From Agromyces sp. Marseille-P2726 (GTDB lineage Bacteria > Actinomycetota > Actinomycetes > Actinomycetales > Microbacteriaceae), in the NCBI RefSeq assembly GCF_902809835.1, contig NZ_CADDWM010000011.1:186001-250000 (forward strand): 64,000 nucleotides of DNA, written 5' to 3'. Within the stretch, counting starts at the first letter, position 1, and each line of letters begins with the position of its first letter. Of this stretch, positions 26,225 to 38,430 are shown piece after piece. The notes beneath the pieces are model-generated. The model did not search any database, was not told where the DNA came from, and was given only the letters and a program-made list of their open reading frames with translations. The position numbers were made by a program, and so were the translations under genes.

Positions 26225-28135
26225 TCACACCGCCTCGGGCGCATATGCTTCCTCCGGCATGGGCGGCGGCTCCGGCATGCCGACCCTGCGACCGGCCGTG
26301 AGTTCGAGGGTCTCCCCCGCCCACCGACGCCGCAGCCACCGGTCGTGGCTGGCGATCACGACGGCACCCGGATACGTGCCGAGTGCGTCTTCGAGATCGG
26401 TCGCCAGGTCGAGCGACAGGTGGTTGGTCGGTTCGTCGAGCAGGAACACGTGCGGCGGCCGCGCGATGACGAGCGCGAGCGCCAGCCGACGCTGCTGGCC
26501 GACCGAGAGGGCGCCGACCGGCCGCGACTCATCGCGCCGGGAGACGAGCCCGAGGCTCGACAGCGGCCCCTGCCCCGCCCGCCGCTCACCGAGAACGCGC
26601 TCGTACAGCCGTCGCGGCGAGACATCCGCGTCGCCGAACCGCACATCCTGCTCGAGCAACTGCACTCGCAGGCCCTTGCGCCGGTGCACGGCGCCGCGGT
26701 CCACGGCGGTCGTGCGCGCCATGACCCCGAGGAGCGTCGACTTGCCCGCTCCGTTCGCGCCCGTCACGAGCAACCGCGTGAGCGGAGCCACCCACAACGC
26801 CTCGATGTCGAGTCGGCCGGCGACCGCGACATCCGACAGCTTCAGCAGCAGGCCGGATGCCTCGTCGAGCGCGTGCGACCCCGACGGGATGCCGGCGAAC
26901 TCGAGCGGCGCCGGGGGCTTCGGGACCTGCTCGCGCTCGAGGACTGCGAGACGTTGGGCGGCATTGCGCACTCGCCGACTGATCTGCCCGTCGACGCGAT
27001 CGCCCTGGCGACCGTAGGCCATCTTGTTGCGATCGGCCATCGGGGCGTGATGCGAGACGTGACGCGCGGTCTCAGCCACCCCGGTGCGCAGGCGCTGCAA
27101 CTCGTCCTGCTCGGCCTCGTACTGGCGGCGCCAGCGCTCGCGCTCGGCGGCCTTCACGTGGAGGAACTCGCTGAACCCCCCGCCGAAGACGGTGCCGCCG
27201 GATGCCGCGAGCCGGTCGCGTCTCGTGATCGCCGGGTCCGCGGTGGCGTTGCGGGTGCCGTCGCCGGCGAGCGCGAGGGCTCCCGCGCGCGCCGGATCGA
27301 GGTCGAGCAGGCCGGTTGCCACGCGGTCGAGGAACTCGCGGTCGTGGCTCGCGAACATCACGGGCCCACGCCAGGCGCGAAGTCGTGTCTCGAGGAACTC
27401 CGCCGCGGCATCGTCGAGGTGATTCGTGGGTTCGTCGAGCAGCAGGGCGTCGGGCGCGCGGAGCAGCAGCGCCGCGAGCGCGAAACGGCTGCGCTGGCCG
27501 CCCGAGACCTCGTCGAGGCGGCGGTCGAGGCCGATCCCCGCGAGCCCGAGTCCGTCGATCAGCTCGTCGCGACGTGCCTCGGCGGTCCAGACGTCGACGC
27601 GCTCTGCCGCCTCGAGGGCATCGGCGTAGCGGTCGGCGGGGTCTGCGGGTCGAGGAGCGCCGCCGAAGGCGGCGCGTCTCGAGGCCACTCCCGCGGCAGC
27701 CGGGTCTCGAGACGCGTCGCTTCGCGGCGCTCCTCGACCCTCAGCTGCCGCGTCCGCGAGCGCGGCGGCCGCCTCGTCGAGCTCGCGCTCGATCGCGCGG
27801 ACCTCGGCAAGTGCGTCCTCGAGCACCTCGCCGATCCGGTCGTGGGGCCGGAACGGCAGCTCCTGCTCGAGGAAGCCGGTGCGGAGCGGCCGCGAGAGGC
27901 GCCCCGAGACCGTGGCGCGTTCGAGTGCGGGGTCGGATGCGGCATCCGCTCGCCCAGCGCTCGTCGCGATGAGTCGCAGCAGCGTGGACTTTCCGGCGCC
28001 GTTCTCTCCGATGAGGCCGAGCCGCTCGCCGGGCGACACGGCGAAGCCGAGATCGGTGAAGACGCGTCGATCGGGATACGAGGCCGACAGGCCGTCGGCG
28101 TGGATGTGGAGGGAGTGTGAGAGTCGTACAGCCAT
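26225..28135 (-). CDS. ABC-F family ATPase
   Basis: 636 residues with two ATPase cassettes and no membrane domain, the ABC-F plan of ribosome-acting or drug-resistance factors. Cassette 1: Walker A G-E-N-G-A-G-K-S-T near 43, signature V-S-G-G-Q-R-S-R, Walker B A-L-L-L-D-E-P-T-N-H-L-D. Cassette 2: G-A-N-G-A-G-K-S-T, a variant signature L-S-V-G-Q-Q-R-R, Walker B V-F-L-L-D-E-P-T-N-H-L-S. The first cassette holds an Arg/Ala/Pro-rich insertion encoded by two inverted REP-like palindromes (27648-27740), still in frame. The linker between the cassettes is the usual charged helical hairpin. Ribosome protection or translation quality control is inferred. Confidence 0.9.
   Translation of the reverse strand: MAVRLSHSLHIHADGLSASYPDRRVFTDLGFAVSPGERLGLIGENGAGKSTLLRLIATSAGRADAASDPALERATVSGRLSRPLRTGFLEQELPFRPHDRIGEVLEDALAEVRAIERELDEAAAALADAAAEGRGAPRSDASRDPAAAGVASRRAAFGGAPRPADPADRYADALEAAERVDVWTAEARRDELIDGLGLAGIGLDRRLDEVSGGQRSRFALAALLLRAPDALLLDEPTNHLDDAAAEFLETRLRAWRGPVMFASHDREFLDRVATGLLDLDPARAGALALAGDGTRNATADPAITRRDRLAASGGTVFGGGFSEFLHVKAAERERWRRQYEAEQDELQRLRTGVAETARHVSHHAPMADRNKMAYGRQGDRVDGQISRRVRNAAQRLAVLEREQVPKPPAPLEFAGIPSGSHALDEASGLLLKLSDVAVAGRLDIEALWVAPLTRLLVTGANGAGKSTLLGVMARTTAVDRGAVHRRKGLRVQLLEQDVRFGDADVSPRRLYERVLGERRAGQGPLSSLGLVSRRDESRPVGALSVGQQRRLALALVIARPPHVFLLDEPTNHLSLDLATDLEDALGTYPGAVVIASHDRWLRRRWAGETLELTAGRRVGMPEPPPMPEEAYAPEAV
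27648..27740. repeat. REP-like palindrome pair inside the ABC-F gene
   Basis: Segment 27648-27684 starts GGTCGAGGAGCGCCGCCG and ends CTCGAGG. Segment 27702-27740 starts GGTCTCGAGACGCG and ends GGCGCTCCTCGACC, nearly the inverse of the first. Each unit has a GTCGAGGAGCGC end and a GTCTCGAG end. They encode the low-complexity stretch G-R-G-A-P-R-S-D-A-S-R...S-R-R-A-A-F-G-G-A-P-R. Confidence 0.7.
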
Positions 28136-28447
28136 GCGGAACGTCCGTTCGCGAAGGCTCCCGGGTCGCCGACCCTCGCCACGTCGGGCGGGCGGCACCG
28201 AACGATGCACCGAGCGGGCGCACCCGCCTGCGGTGCGAGGCGGACGACGACCCGGGAGCGGAGTGGAAGATCCCGCCGGGCATCTACCGTCACGAAGGGA
28301 GCGCACGCGAACACTGTCGCGATCAGTGCGAGGAGCACACCCGACGTCAACGGCGCCTCAGGCGCGGGACGATGGGATGTGCTCACTTCATAGCGGGGTC
28401 GACGATAGCAGGTCGTGCGCACGTTCGCCACCGTCGGGGGAGAGCAC
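28136..28447. other. 312-bp interval between ABC-F and ppsA genes
   Basis: No recognised gene. On the minus strand a GTG near 28392 opens a frame beginning with a Ser/Pro-rich stretch and one hydrophobic segment (V-L-L-A-L-I-A-T-V-F-A-C-A-P-F), which could be the start of a small membrane protein, but it has no clear stop or ribosome-binding site before running into the ABC-F gene. It may be the decayed start of a gene or only promoter DNA for the ABC-F gene. Confidence 0.25.
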
Positions 28448-30832
<2,385 letters not shown>

Positions 30833-30914
30833 CGTTGTGTCCCTCGCTCGGTGTTGCGTCGTGGTCGCCGTGTTCTTGCCCCGGCCATGGTTCGCGGTGT
30901 CTGCCCGTGTCGGG

Positions 30915-31772
30915 TCATGCCCGCAAGTGCATGGTCTGCATGATGACGGCCGACATCTCCTCGACGCTCTTCGTCGAGGAGTTCAGGAATGGGATGTGGT
31001 TGCGGCGGTAGAGGTCTTCGGCGCGTCGCAACTCGAGCGTGCACTGCTCGAGGCTGGCGTACCGCGAGTTCGGGCGACGCTCGTGCCGCACCTGGCTGAG
31101 CCGCAACGGCGTCGTGGTCAGCCCGAAGCAGCGTTTCGCGTATTTCGCGACGGAACGCGGCAAACCGTCGGTGGGGAAGTCGTCGTCGGTGAGCGGATAG
31201 TTGGCGACGAGGAGGCCGTACTGCAGCGCGAGGTACATGGTGGTCGGGGTCTTGCCGCATCGGCTCGGGGCGATGAGCACGACGTCGGCCTGGTCGAGGG
31301 CCCGCCGACTCTGGCCGTCATCGTGCTCGATGGCGTACTCGACGGCGCGCATCCGCGCGAAGTACTTCTCGACGTCGCCGACGCCGTGGAACTGCCCGAG
31401 CTGGGCCGACGCGGTCGTGCCGAGCGCCTCCTCGAGCTCGACCAGGTGGCCGGCGAGCAGGTCGATGATCACCGCGTTCGCGCCGGCGATCACGGCGCGC
31501 ACGTCGGCCGCCTTGACCGTGGTGAACACGATCGGCAGGCCACCGTTCGCGGCCGCCTGATCGATGTCGTGAACGACTTTGCGCGCGCCTTCCACCGTGT
31601 CGATGAACGGAATCGTGTGGCGCGCGAACCCGATCGTCGGGAAGTTGGCCAGGAGGGCGTTCCCGACGGTTTCAGCGGTGATGCCCGTGCTGTCGGAGAC
31701 GAAGTACGCCCGGCGCTTCGCCGTCTGCACCGGGATCGACCCGGTCGCGATCGGAACGCTGCGGTCGATCAT
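30915..31772 (-). CDS. ppsR: PEP synthase regulatory kinase/pyrophosphorylase (DUF299)
   Basis: 285 residues. Reversibly phosphorylates PEP synthase on Thr next to its catalytic His, using ADP, and removes the phosphate with inorganic phosphate. Family marks: [15 protein letters not shown] near 23, and the P-loop [15 protein letters not shown] near 168. The R-T-C-H-A site it would modify is present in the adjacent PEP synthase. Likely co-transcribed with ppsA. Confidence 0.93.
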   Translation of the reverse strand: MIDRSVPIATGSIPVQTAKRRAYFVSDSTGITAETVGNALLANFPTIGFARHTIPFIDTVEGARKVVHDIDQAAANGGLPIVFTTVKAADVRAVIAGANAVIIDLLAGHLVELEEALGTTASAQLGQFHGVGDVEKYFARMRAVEYAIEHDDGQSRRALDQADVVLIAPSRCGKTPTTMYLALQYGLLVANYPLTDDDFPTDGLPRSVAKYAKRCFGLTTTPLRLSQVRHERRPNSRYASLEQCTLELRRAEDLYRRNHIPFLNSSTKSVEEMSAVIMQTMHLRA

Positions 31773-32027
31773 GGGATGCCGCTCTCACGCGTGGCGCCAC
31801 GGCAGAAGGATCCCCTCATGAATTGACCCTAACCTCGAGGACTGCTCTTCCTTCGCCGCTCCCGACGAGAAAGAACCGGACTTCTTGCTCTGTCATCATG
31901 ATCACGCGCTCAACGGACCGGTCGTCGCTCTGCCCGTCGGCTCGGCTTCAGGCCGACGGCGTGGGATCAGGACGAGTCGGCGCGGTCCGGTCCTGGTTTC
32001 GCGGTGTCGGCCTCCTGATTCCGCGTC

Positions 32028-32529
32028 TCAGCTGCTCAGTGCGCGCAGGCGTGGGGCGAGGTCGCGTTCGAACAGCTCCAGGAACCGGCGCTGGTCGTGG
32101 CCGGGGGCGTGGAACACGAGGTGGTTGAACCCCCAGTCCACGTATTGCTTGATTCCGGCGACGACCTGGTCGGGGTCGGTGCCCACGATCCACCGCTTCG
32201 CGATCTGCTCGATCGGTAACGCGTCCGCGACCCGCTCCATCTCGACCGGGTCGGTGATGTCGTGCTTCTGCTGCTTCGACAACGACAACGGCGACCAGAA
32301 CCGGGTGTTCTCCAACGCGGCATCCTCGGTCTGTTCGTACGACACCTTGATCTCGATCATCCGGTCCAGGTCATCGAACGAACGGTCGGATGCCGCGGCC
32401 CCCTCCGTCACCGCCGGGATCAGCTGATCCACATACAGCTCGGCACCCTTGCCCGAGGTGCAGATGAACCCGTCCCCGGCCCGGCCCGCGTACTTCGCCA
32501 CCGTCGGCCCGCCCGCCGCGATGTACACC
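32028..32529 (-). pseudogene. 3' remnant of an F420-dependent dehydrogenase (FGD-like)
   Basis: Encodes about 166 residues that align with only the C-terminal half of luciferase-like F420-dependent glucose-6-phosphate dehydrogenases: [28 protein letters not shown], then ...[10 protein letters not shown]...F-H-A-P-G-H-D-Q. The first ~170 residues, including the F420-binding part of the barrel, are missing. Homology stops abruptly near 32528, where a different gene remnant on the same strand begins in another frame. It is therefore a deletion product, not a short functional gene. Confidence 0.8.
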
Positions 32530-33202
32530 TATAAGCGACAGCCCCCGGCGCGACCGGCTCGGACGCCGCCGGAGTGACCGGCTCGGGCGCCGCGGTCGCC
32601 GGTGCCAACCCAGCCGCAGGCCACGGCTCGCCGCCCTTGACACGCGGCAGACCACGACGAAGCGCGCGACCGGATGCGGTCGCCGCCGTCGCGACGACCG
32701 GCGCTCCAGCAGTGTGCGAGGTCGGCACGGCGGCGGCAACGCCATCCCCCTCCGCCGCGGGAGACTGGACCGTGACGCTCGGCGCCTCCGCCGCCGGAGC
32801 CGCGTGCTGCGGTGCCGGGGCGGTGACCGACGCCGCGGCGGGCAGCGTCACTCGGCCGGCGGACGGCCACGGCTCACCGCCCGCGACCCTCGGCAACCCG
32901 CGACGGATCGGCCGAGAGCCACCCGTCGGCGCGGCAGGCGCCGCAGCCGCCACGACAGGGTCCGCCACGCCGGGGTCCGCCACGACGGGCTCCACCGCGG
33001 CCGGTTCCGTCACGCTGGGTGCGGGCGGCGTCCCGGAGATCACCGACGGGGCCGCGGCATCCGCTCTCATCGGCTGCTCGGGTGCAACCGCGACAGGGTC
33101 GCGATCGAGTACCGCTACCGGGGCCTCCCCGCCGGGCGGCCAGGGTTCGCCCCCGGGCCATCGCGGAAGACCGCGTCGAACCAACCGAGCGTACGTTGCC
33201 AT
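32530..33202 (-). pseudogene. 5' remnant of a repeat-rich gene downstream of etfA
   Basis: Starts [22 protein letters not shown], 6 nt after the etfA stop. Three copies of an R-R-G-L-P-R-x-x-G-G-E-P-W-P motif are separated by Ala/Pro/Val-rich linkers. Around 32530 the frame runs into the FGD-like remnant out of frame and stops at 32420. The real protein evidently continued into a domain now lost. The position behind etfBA suggests a partner in electron transfer, but I do not recognise the family with certainty. Confidence 0.7.
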
Positions 33203-33208
33203 TGGTGC

Positions 33209-34183
33209 CTACTTCGTCTTCTTCGCGTCGAGTGCCGAGATCAGCTGCGGCACCACGGTGAACACATCGCCGACCACGCCGAAGTCGGCGATCTCGAAGA
33301 TCGGCGCCTCGGCGTCCTTGTTGATCGCGACGATCGTCTTCGCGGTCTGCATGCCGGCGCGGTGCTGGATGGCGCCCGAGATGCCGAGCGCAACGTACAG
33401 CTGCGGCGACACCGACACGCCCGTCTGACCGACCTGGTGGTTCTGCGGAATGTAGCCCGCATCGACCGCGGCACGCGACGCACCCACGGCAGCGCCGAGC
33501 GCATCCGCGAGTTCCTCGACGAGCGCGAACTTCTCCTCCGAGCCCAGCCCGCGACCGCCCGACACGACCTTCGCCGCCCCGCGCAGCTCGGGCCGGGACG
33601 AGGTCACCACGGCCTCGTCGACCGAGACGACCGTGCCCGCCTTGCGGCCCGACGCCGCCACCGCGAGCTGCTCCACCACCGGCGGCGCGACCGCCTCGGC
33701 GCGGGCATCGATCGCGCCCTGCCGGACCGTGATCACGGGCGCCCCGAACGTCACCGCGGAGTCCACGTTGTAGGCGCCGCCGTAGACGGAGTGATGTGCG
33801 ACCACACCCTGGTCGTCGCGCGAGATCCCGACCGCGTCCACCGCGAGGCCCGAGCGAGTACGCGCAGCGAACCGGCCCGCGACTTCCCGTCCTTCGATCG
33901 AGTTCGACACCAGGATCGCATCCGGTCCCACCAGGTCGGATGCCGCGACCAGCGCATCCACGATCGGAACCGTCAGCCCGGACCCGGGCGCCGCGACCAG
34001 CACGGTTGCCGCACCGAGGGCGGCTGCGGCATCCACCAGCCCTGCGGCATCGGAGGTCAGCAGCGCCACCGGTGTGCCCACCCCTGCCGCCGCACCGAGC
34101 AGGCCAGGAGCGCTCTTCGCGAGCTGGCCCGACGGGGTCACGTCCAGCAGCACCAGGATCGAATCGTTTGCGTACACAGCCAT
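33209..34183 (-). CDS. etfA: Electron transfer flavoprotein, alpha subunit
   Basis: 324 residues; with EtfB passes electrons from acyl-CoA dehydrogenases to the respiratory chain. The C-terminal FAD domain is complete: [55 protein letters not shown]. The stop of etfB lies 11 bp upstream. The acyl-CoA dehydrogenase of the nearby valine operon is a natural donor. Confidence 0.96.
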   Translation of the reverse strand: MAVYANDSILVLLDVTPSGQLAKSAPGLLGAAAGVGTPVALLTSDAAGLVDAAAALGAATVLVAAPGSGLTVPIVDALVAASDLVGPDAILVSNSIEGREVAGRFAARTRSGLAVDAVGISRDDQGVVAHHSVYGGAYNVDSAVTFGAPVITVRQGAIDARAEAVAPPVVEQLAVAASGRKAGTVVSVDEAVVTSSRPELRGAAKVVSGGRGLGSEEKFALVEELADALGAAVGASRAAVDAGYIPQNHQVGQTGVSVSPQLYVALGISGAIQHRAGMQTAKTIVAINKDAEAPIFEIADFGVVGDVFTVVPQLISALDAKKTK

Positions 34184-34194
34184 GGTCGCGCCTT

Positions 34195-34971
34195 TCACAC
34201 CAGTCGGTTCTGGACCAGGAACTCCGCGAGCTGCTCGCCCGCGTCGCCCTCATCCGAGATCTTCACGCCCGCCGCCCGCGGCGGCTTCTCGGCGAGCCCG
34301 ATCATGATCGACCGGGCCGCCTCCGGATCCTCGGGATCGACACCGAGATCGGCCAGGCTCAACGTCTCGAACGGCTTCTTCTTCGCCGCCATGATGCCCT
34401 TGAAGTTCGGGAACCGGGCATCGGGCAACCGCTCCGTGACCGAGATCACGGCCGGCAACTCCGCGGTCACCCGCATCGTTGCCCCGTCGCTCGCCCGCTC
34501 GCCCGACACGGTGCCGTCACCGATCTCGACCGAGTTCAGGTTCGTGGCGGCCGGCACATCGAGCAGCTCCGCGATCATCGCGGGCAGCACCCCGCCCGAC
34601 CCATCCGTCGACAGGTTGCCCGCGACCACCAGGTCGAACCCGGCGCGCTTCACCGCCGCAGCCAGCACCTCGGCCGTGAGCCCGAGGTCGGCGCCCAGCA
34701 GGCCCTCGTCAGCTACGTGCACCGCCGACGCGGCACCCATCGCGAGCCCCTTCCGGATCGTCGAGGCCGACCCCTCGGGCGCCATCGACATCACCACGAC
34801 CTCGGTATCAGCATGCTTGTCGGCGTAGCTGAGCGCGACCTCGAGCGAACGCTCGCCGATCTCATCGAGCACCGGCTCGCTCGCACCACGATCCGCGAGG
34901 CCGGTCTCGAGATCCAACTTCCGGTCCCCGTACGTGTCGGGAACCTCCTTGACCAGAACGACGATCTTCAT
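34195..34971 (-). CDS. etfB: Electron transfer flavoprotein, beta subunit
   Basis: 258 residues; binds AMP and forms the ETF heterodimer. Typical features are V-L-V-K-E-V-P-D at the N-terminus, [20 protein letters not shown] near 65, the [11 protein letters not shown] nucleotide loop, and [13 protein letters not shown] near 195. GAGGAG lies about 8 nt before the ATG. First gene of the etfB-etfA unit, divergent from a MarR gene. Confidence 0.96.
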   Translation of the reverse strand: MKIVVLVKEVPDTYGDRKLDLETGLADRGASEPVLDEIGERSLEVALSYADKHADTEVVVMSMAPEGSASTIRKGLAMGAASAVHVADEGLLGADLGLTAEVLAAAVKRAGFDLVVAGNLSTDGSGGVLPAMIAELLDVPAATNLNSVEIGDGTVSGERASDGATMRVTAELPAVISVTERLPDARFPNFKGIMAAKKKPFETLSLADLGVDPEDPEAARSIMIGLAEKPPRAAGVKISDEGDAGEQLAEFLVQNRLV

Positions 34972-35014
34972 CGGCTACTCTCCTCTGCCGGGGGTCGAAT
35001 CGAAATGTCGGGGA

Positions 35015-35029
35015 TTCCGCGCTGCGGAA
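35015..35029. promoter_or_regulatory. Dyad between etfB and marR
   Basis: TTCCGC-GCT-GCGGAA is a perfect 6-bp dyad in the 123-bp divergent interval. A TAGCGT candidate -10 for the MarR gene lies at about 35052. It is a plausible MarR binding site; no experiment supports it. Confidence 0.4.
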
Positions 35030-35094
35030 GCCCGTGAGGCCCGTGAAGGGCTAGCGTGGACAGGAATGCCCGAACGCGTGCGAAGGAGGTCGGC

Positions 35095-35628
35095 ATGGCA
35101 CAGCGGAGGCCGCTGCCCGTGGACCCGATCGCCGAAGCGAAACGCCAGTGGGCCGAGCACGGATGGACGGATGCCGCGACCGGCATGTCGGCGGTCACGT
35201 CGATCATGCGCGCGCAGCAGATCATGCTCGGGCGCGTCGAGCGCGCGCTGAAGCCGTTCGGTCTGTCGTTCGCCCGGTTCGAGATGCTTCGACTGCTCGC
35301 GTTCACGCGTGAAGGGCGGATGCCCATGGCCAGCGCCATCGCGCGACTGCAGGTGCATCCGACCAGCGTCACGAACACGGTCGACCGGCTCTCACGAGAT
35401 GGCCTCGTGCGGCGGGAGCCGCATCCTGAAGACGGTCGGGCAGCCCTGGTCGTGCTCACTCCCGAGGGTCGGGAACTGGTCGAGCGGGCGACGCTCGCCC
35501 TCAACGAGGTCTTCGTCGAGCCGGGCCTGGCCGAAGACGACACCCTGCAACTGGTGCGGATCCTCGCCAGATTCCGCAAGGAGGCCGGCGACTTCGCCGA
35601 CCCGCAGCCCATGCCCGACCCGCTCTGA
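35095..35628 (+). CDS. MarR-family transcriptional regulator
   Basis: 177 residues; winged-helix core with R-F-E-M-L-R-L-L-A-F near 60, the recognition helix region V-H-P-T-S-V-T-N-T-V-D-R-L-S-R-D-G-L-V and the wing R-R-E-P-H-P-E-D-G-R-A-A-L-V-V-L-T. AAGGAGGT lies 4 nt before the ATG. Divergent from etfBA and convergent with the valine operon; it may control etfBA or the acyl-CoA genes in response to a CoA thioester or aromatic ligand (inference). Confidence 0.9.
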   Translation: MAQRRPLPVDPIAEAKRQWAEHGWTDAATGMSAVTSIMRAQQIMLGRVERALKPFGLSFARFEMLRLLAFTREGRMPMASAIARLQVHPTSVTNTVDRLSRDGLVRREPHPEDGRAALVVLTPEGRELVERATLALNEVFVEPGLAEDDTLQLVRILARFRKEAGDFADPQPMPDPL

Positions 35629-35640
35629 GTTCGTGCCTGC

Positions 35641-36417
35641 TCAGCTGTGAGTGAATTCGGGTGTGCGCTTCTCACGGAACGCCCCCATCCCTTCACGCTG
35701 GTCGTCGAGCGCGAACGTCGCGGCGAACGCCTGCTTCTCGATGCGCAGCCCCTCCGAGAGCCCGGCCTCCTGGGCGGCCTGCAGGGCGTCCTTGGCGGCA
35801 TAGACGACGGGCAGCGACTTCGATGCGATGATCTCGGCGACCTTCTCGGCCTCGGCGAGCAGGTCGGCGGCGGGCACGATGCGCGAGACGAGGCCCGCGC
35901 GCTCGGCCTCTTCGGCACCCATCATCCGGCCTGTCAGAACGAGTTCCGCGGCCTTGTACTTGCCGACGGCGCGCGGCAACCGCTGCGTGCCGCCGATGCC
36001 CGGGATGACACCGAGATTGATCTCGGGTTGGCCGAACTTCGCCGTGTCGGCAGCGAGGATGATGTCGCACATCATCGCCAGCTCGCATCCTCCGCCGAGG
36101 GCGAAGCCCGACACTGCCGCGATGACGGGCGTGCGGAGTCGTCCGAAGTCGCCCCACGACTTGAACGGGTCGTGCAGGTACATGTCGACGTACCCCTTGT
36201 CGGCCATCTCCTTGATGTCGGCGCCGGCGGCGAACGCCTTCTCGGAACCGGTGAGCACGATCGCGCCGATTCCCGGGTCGTGATCGAACTCCTTGCCGGC
36301 CGTGACGATCTCACGGATGAGCGTCGAATTGAGGGCGTTGAGCGCCTCGGGCCGGTTCAGGGTGATCCATCCGACGCGTCCGCGCGTCTCGACGATGATG
36401 GTCTCGTAGTCGGTCAC
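35641..36417 (-). CDS. Enoyl-CoA hydratase (methacrylyl-CoA step)
   Basis: 258 residues, crotonase fold. The oxyanion-hole and catalytic pattern is complete: [25 protein letters not shown] (first Glu) and [20 protein letters not shown] (second Glu). Position as the last gene of the isobutyryl-CoA operon points to hydration of methacrylyl-CoA to 3-hydroxyisobutyryl-CoA. GTG start at 36417 chosen because AAGGAG lies 6 nt upstream. Confidence 0.9.
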   Translation of the reverse strand: MTDYETIIVETRGRVGWITLNRPEALNALNSTLIREIVTAGKEFDHDPGIGAIVLTGSEKAFAAGADIKEMADKGYVDMYLHDPFKSWGDFGRLRTPVIAAVSGFALGGGCELAMMCDIILAADTAKFGQPEINLGVIPGIGGTQRLPRAVGKYKAAELVLTGRMMGAEEAERAGLVSRIVPAADLLAEAEKVAEIIASKSLPVVYAAKDALQAAQEAGLSEGLRIEKQAFAATFALDDQREGMGAFREKRTPEFTHS

Positions 36418-36427
36418 TGGAGCTCCT

Positions 36428-37354
36428 TCATGCCTCGACGCTCGCGACGTCCGCGAGCGATTGGTCTCGAATCGTGTTGATGATGCCCGAGAAATCCCTG
36501 CCGGCCCCCTCACCTGCGGCGAATTCGCCGTAGATGCTGCGGGCGAGCAACCCGAGCTTGGCGTCGACGCCGGTGAGGGCGATCGCGTGCTCGGCGAGCC
36601 CGAGGTCCTTCGACATCAGCGCGCCGGCGAAGCCGGGCTGGTAGTCGTTGTTCGCCGGGCTGGTCGGCACTGGTCCGGGCACCGGGCAGTTCGTCGTGAG
36701 CGCCCAGCACTGGCCCGACGCGTTCGATGCGACGTCGAAGAGCGCCTGATGCGTGAGGCCGAGACGCTCACCGAGCACGAAGGCCTCGGCGACGGCGATC
36801 TGCGAGATGCCGAGGATCATGTTGTTGCAGATCTTCGCGGCCTGGCCGAGGCCGGCACCACCGCAGTGGACGATGCGACGGCCCATGGCCTCGAGGATCG
36901 GGAGGGCCTCGGCGAAGTCCGCTTCGCTGCCGCCGACCATGAACGCGAGGGTCGCGTTCTCCGCTCCGACGACGCCGCCCGAGACGGGTGCGTCGAGGCT
37001 GCGATGCCCAGCAGCCTCCGCGAGTCGATGCGCCGCGCGCGACTCGTCGACGGCGATGGTCGACGAGTCGATGAACAGCGTCCCGGGTCGGGCCGCGGCG
37101 AGCAGTCCTGTGCTCTCGTCCGGACCGTCGTAAGCCTGGTGCACGTGACGGCCGCTGGGCAGCATCGTGATGACGATGTCGGCGGATGCCGCGGCGTCCG
37201 CTCCCGACGCCGCCACCGTGACGCCGGCCGCTGCCGCCGCCTCGAGGGCAGTAGGCACGACGTCGAAGCCGACGACGTCGTGGCCGGCCTTCACGAGGTT
37301 TGCGGCCATGGGACCACCCATGTGGCCGAGTCCGATGAATCCGATCGTGCTCAT
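36428..37354 (-). CDS. mmsB: 3-Hydroxyisobutyrate dehydrogenase
   Basis: 308 residues; NAD-dependent oxidation of 3-hydroxyisobutyrate to methylmalonate semialdehyde. The Rossmann start [17 protein letters not shown] is at residues 4-20, the substrate loop [11 protein letters not shown] near 122, and the catalytic Lys in [10 protein letters not shown] near 172. ATG overlaps the upstream hydrolase stop by 4 bp and has AAGGAGA 5 nt upstream. Confidence 0.94.
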   Translation of the reverse strand: MSTIGFIGLGHMGGPMAANLVKAGHDVVGFDVVPTALEAAAAAGVTVAASGADAAASADIVITMLPSGRHVHQAYDGPDESTGLLAAARPGTLFIDSSTIAVDESRAAHRLAEAAGHRSLDAPVSGGVVGAENATLAFMVGGSEADFAEALPILEAMGRRIVHCGGAGLGQAAKICNNMILGISQIAVAEAFVLGERLGLTHQALFDVASNASGQCWALTTNCPVPGPVPTSPANNDYQPGFAGALMSKDLGLAEHAIALTGVDAKLGLLARSIYGEFAAGEGAGRDFSGIINTIRDQSLADVASVEA

Positions 37355-38430
37355 GCTGTCTCCTTCGACGCGAGTTCTGCTGACAAACCGAGGTCCCCGT
37401 CGGACGGCTCCTCGAAGACTGCGGCGACGTCCGCGTGGGTCACCGCGCCATGACTCGACGGACTCCATTGCGGGTTGCGGTCCTTGTCGATGAGCTGAGC
37501 GCGGATACCCTCGGCGAAGTCGGGGACGCCCGACATGTGGCGGGAGACTCGATATTCCTGATCAAGAGCGGCCTCGAGCCCGGGAAGCTCCCGCGCACGG
37601 CGCAGGGACTCGAGCGTGACGGCCAGCGCGAGCGGCGACTTCCGGTCGATGCTGTCGGCGAGGGCGGATGCCTCGGGGTCGCCCTGCTCACGCAGCCGGT
37701 CGATGATCTCGGTGACCGAGTCCCCCGCGAAGGCGTCGTCGGTCCATTCGCGCTGGCCCGCGAGGACACCGGGCTGGGGCGCGTCAGCGAGCATTGCGAT
37801 GGCCGTGGTGGGCGCCTGCCATTCGAGCGCCCTCAGCAGCGCCGGAATGCGTTCACTGGGCACGAAGACGTCGGCGAAGCCCACGAGGATCGCGTCAGCC
37901 GGGCCGATGCTGGCCGCCGCGAGCGCGAGGCGGGTGCCCAGTCCGCCGGGAGCACGCGACAGCAGCCAGGTGGCGCCGACGTCGGGCACGAATCCGATGG
38001 TCACCTCGGGGAACCCGAGCATGGATCGCTCCGTCACCACCCGATGCGAGCCGTGCGCCGAGACGCCGATGCCGCCACCGAGCACGATGCCGTCCTGGAT
38101 CGCCACGAACGGCTTGGGATAGGTGGCGATTCGCGCGTTCATCGCGTACTCGTCGCGCCAGAAAGCTGCGGCCCCCATGCCGTCGGACCCGGTGACATCC
38201 CGATGCAGGCTGACGACGTCGCCGCCCGCGCAGAGCCCGCGGTCGCCGGAACCGATCACCGCGACGGTGGCAATGGAATCATCGTCGGCCCACCTGTCGA
38301 GCGCGGCACTGATGAGGCGGACCATCTCGTGCGTCAGCGCATTCATCGCCTTGGGCCGATTCAGCGTCAGCAGACCGAGCTTGCCTCGTTGCTCGACGAT
38401 GACCTCGGCGCCGACGCCGTGCGCGCTCAT
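37351..38430 (-). CDS. 3-Hydroxyisobutyryl-CoA hydrolase (HIBYL-CoA type)
   Basis: 359 residues; longer than enoyl-CoA hydratases and typical for HIBYL-CoA hydrolases. It frees 3-hydroxyisobutyrate from its CoA ester. Motifs: L-N-R-P-K-A-M-N-A-L-T, R-G-L-C-A-G-G-D-V, G-I-V-L-G-G-G-I-G-V-S, M-L-G-F-P-E-V-T-I-G-F-V-P-D-V-G-A-T-W-L-L (catalytic Glu/Asp), and the C-terminal E-G-I-R-A-Q-L-I-D-K-D-R-N-P-Q-W block. Coupled on both sides by 4-bp overlaps. Confidence 0.93.
   Translation of the reverse strand: MSAHGVGAEVIVEQRGKLGLLTLNRPKAMNALTHEMVRLISAALDRWADDDSIATVAVIGSGDRGLCAGGDVVSLHRDVTGSDGMGAAAFWRDEYAMNARIATYPKPFVAIQDGIVLGGGIGVSAHGSHRVVTERSMLGFPEVTIGFVPDVGATWLLSRAPGGLGTRLALAAASIGPADAILVGFADVFVPSERIPALLRALEWQAPTTAIAMLADAPQPGVLAGQREWTDDAFAGDSVTEIIDRLREQGDPEASALADSIDRKSPLALAVTLESLRRARELPGLEAALDQEYRVSRHMSGVPDFAEGIRAQLIDKDRNPQWSPSSHGAVTHADVAAVFEEPSDGDLGLSAELASKETA

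Noticed and set aside
32028-32529. A short functional LLM-family gene
   Set aside because: It matches only the C-terminal half of FGD-like enzymes, lacks half the barrel and starts at a sharp homology break.
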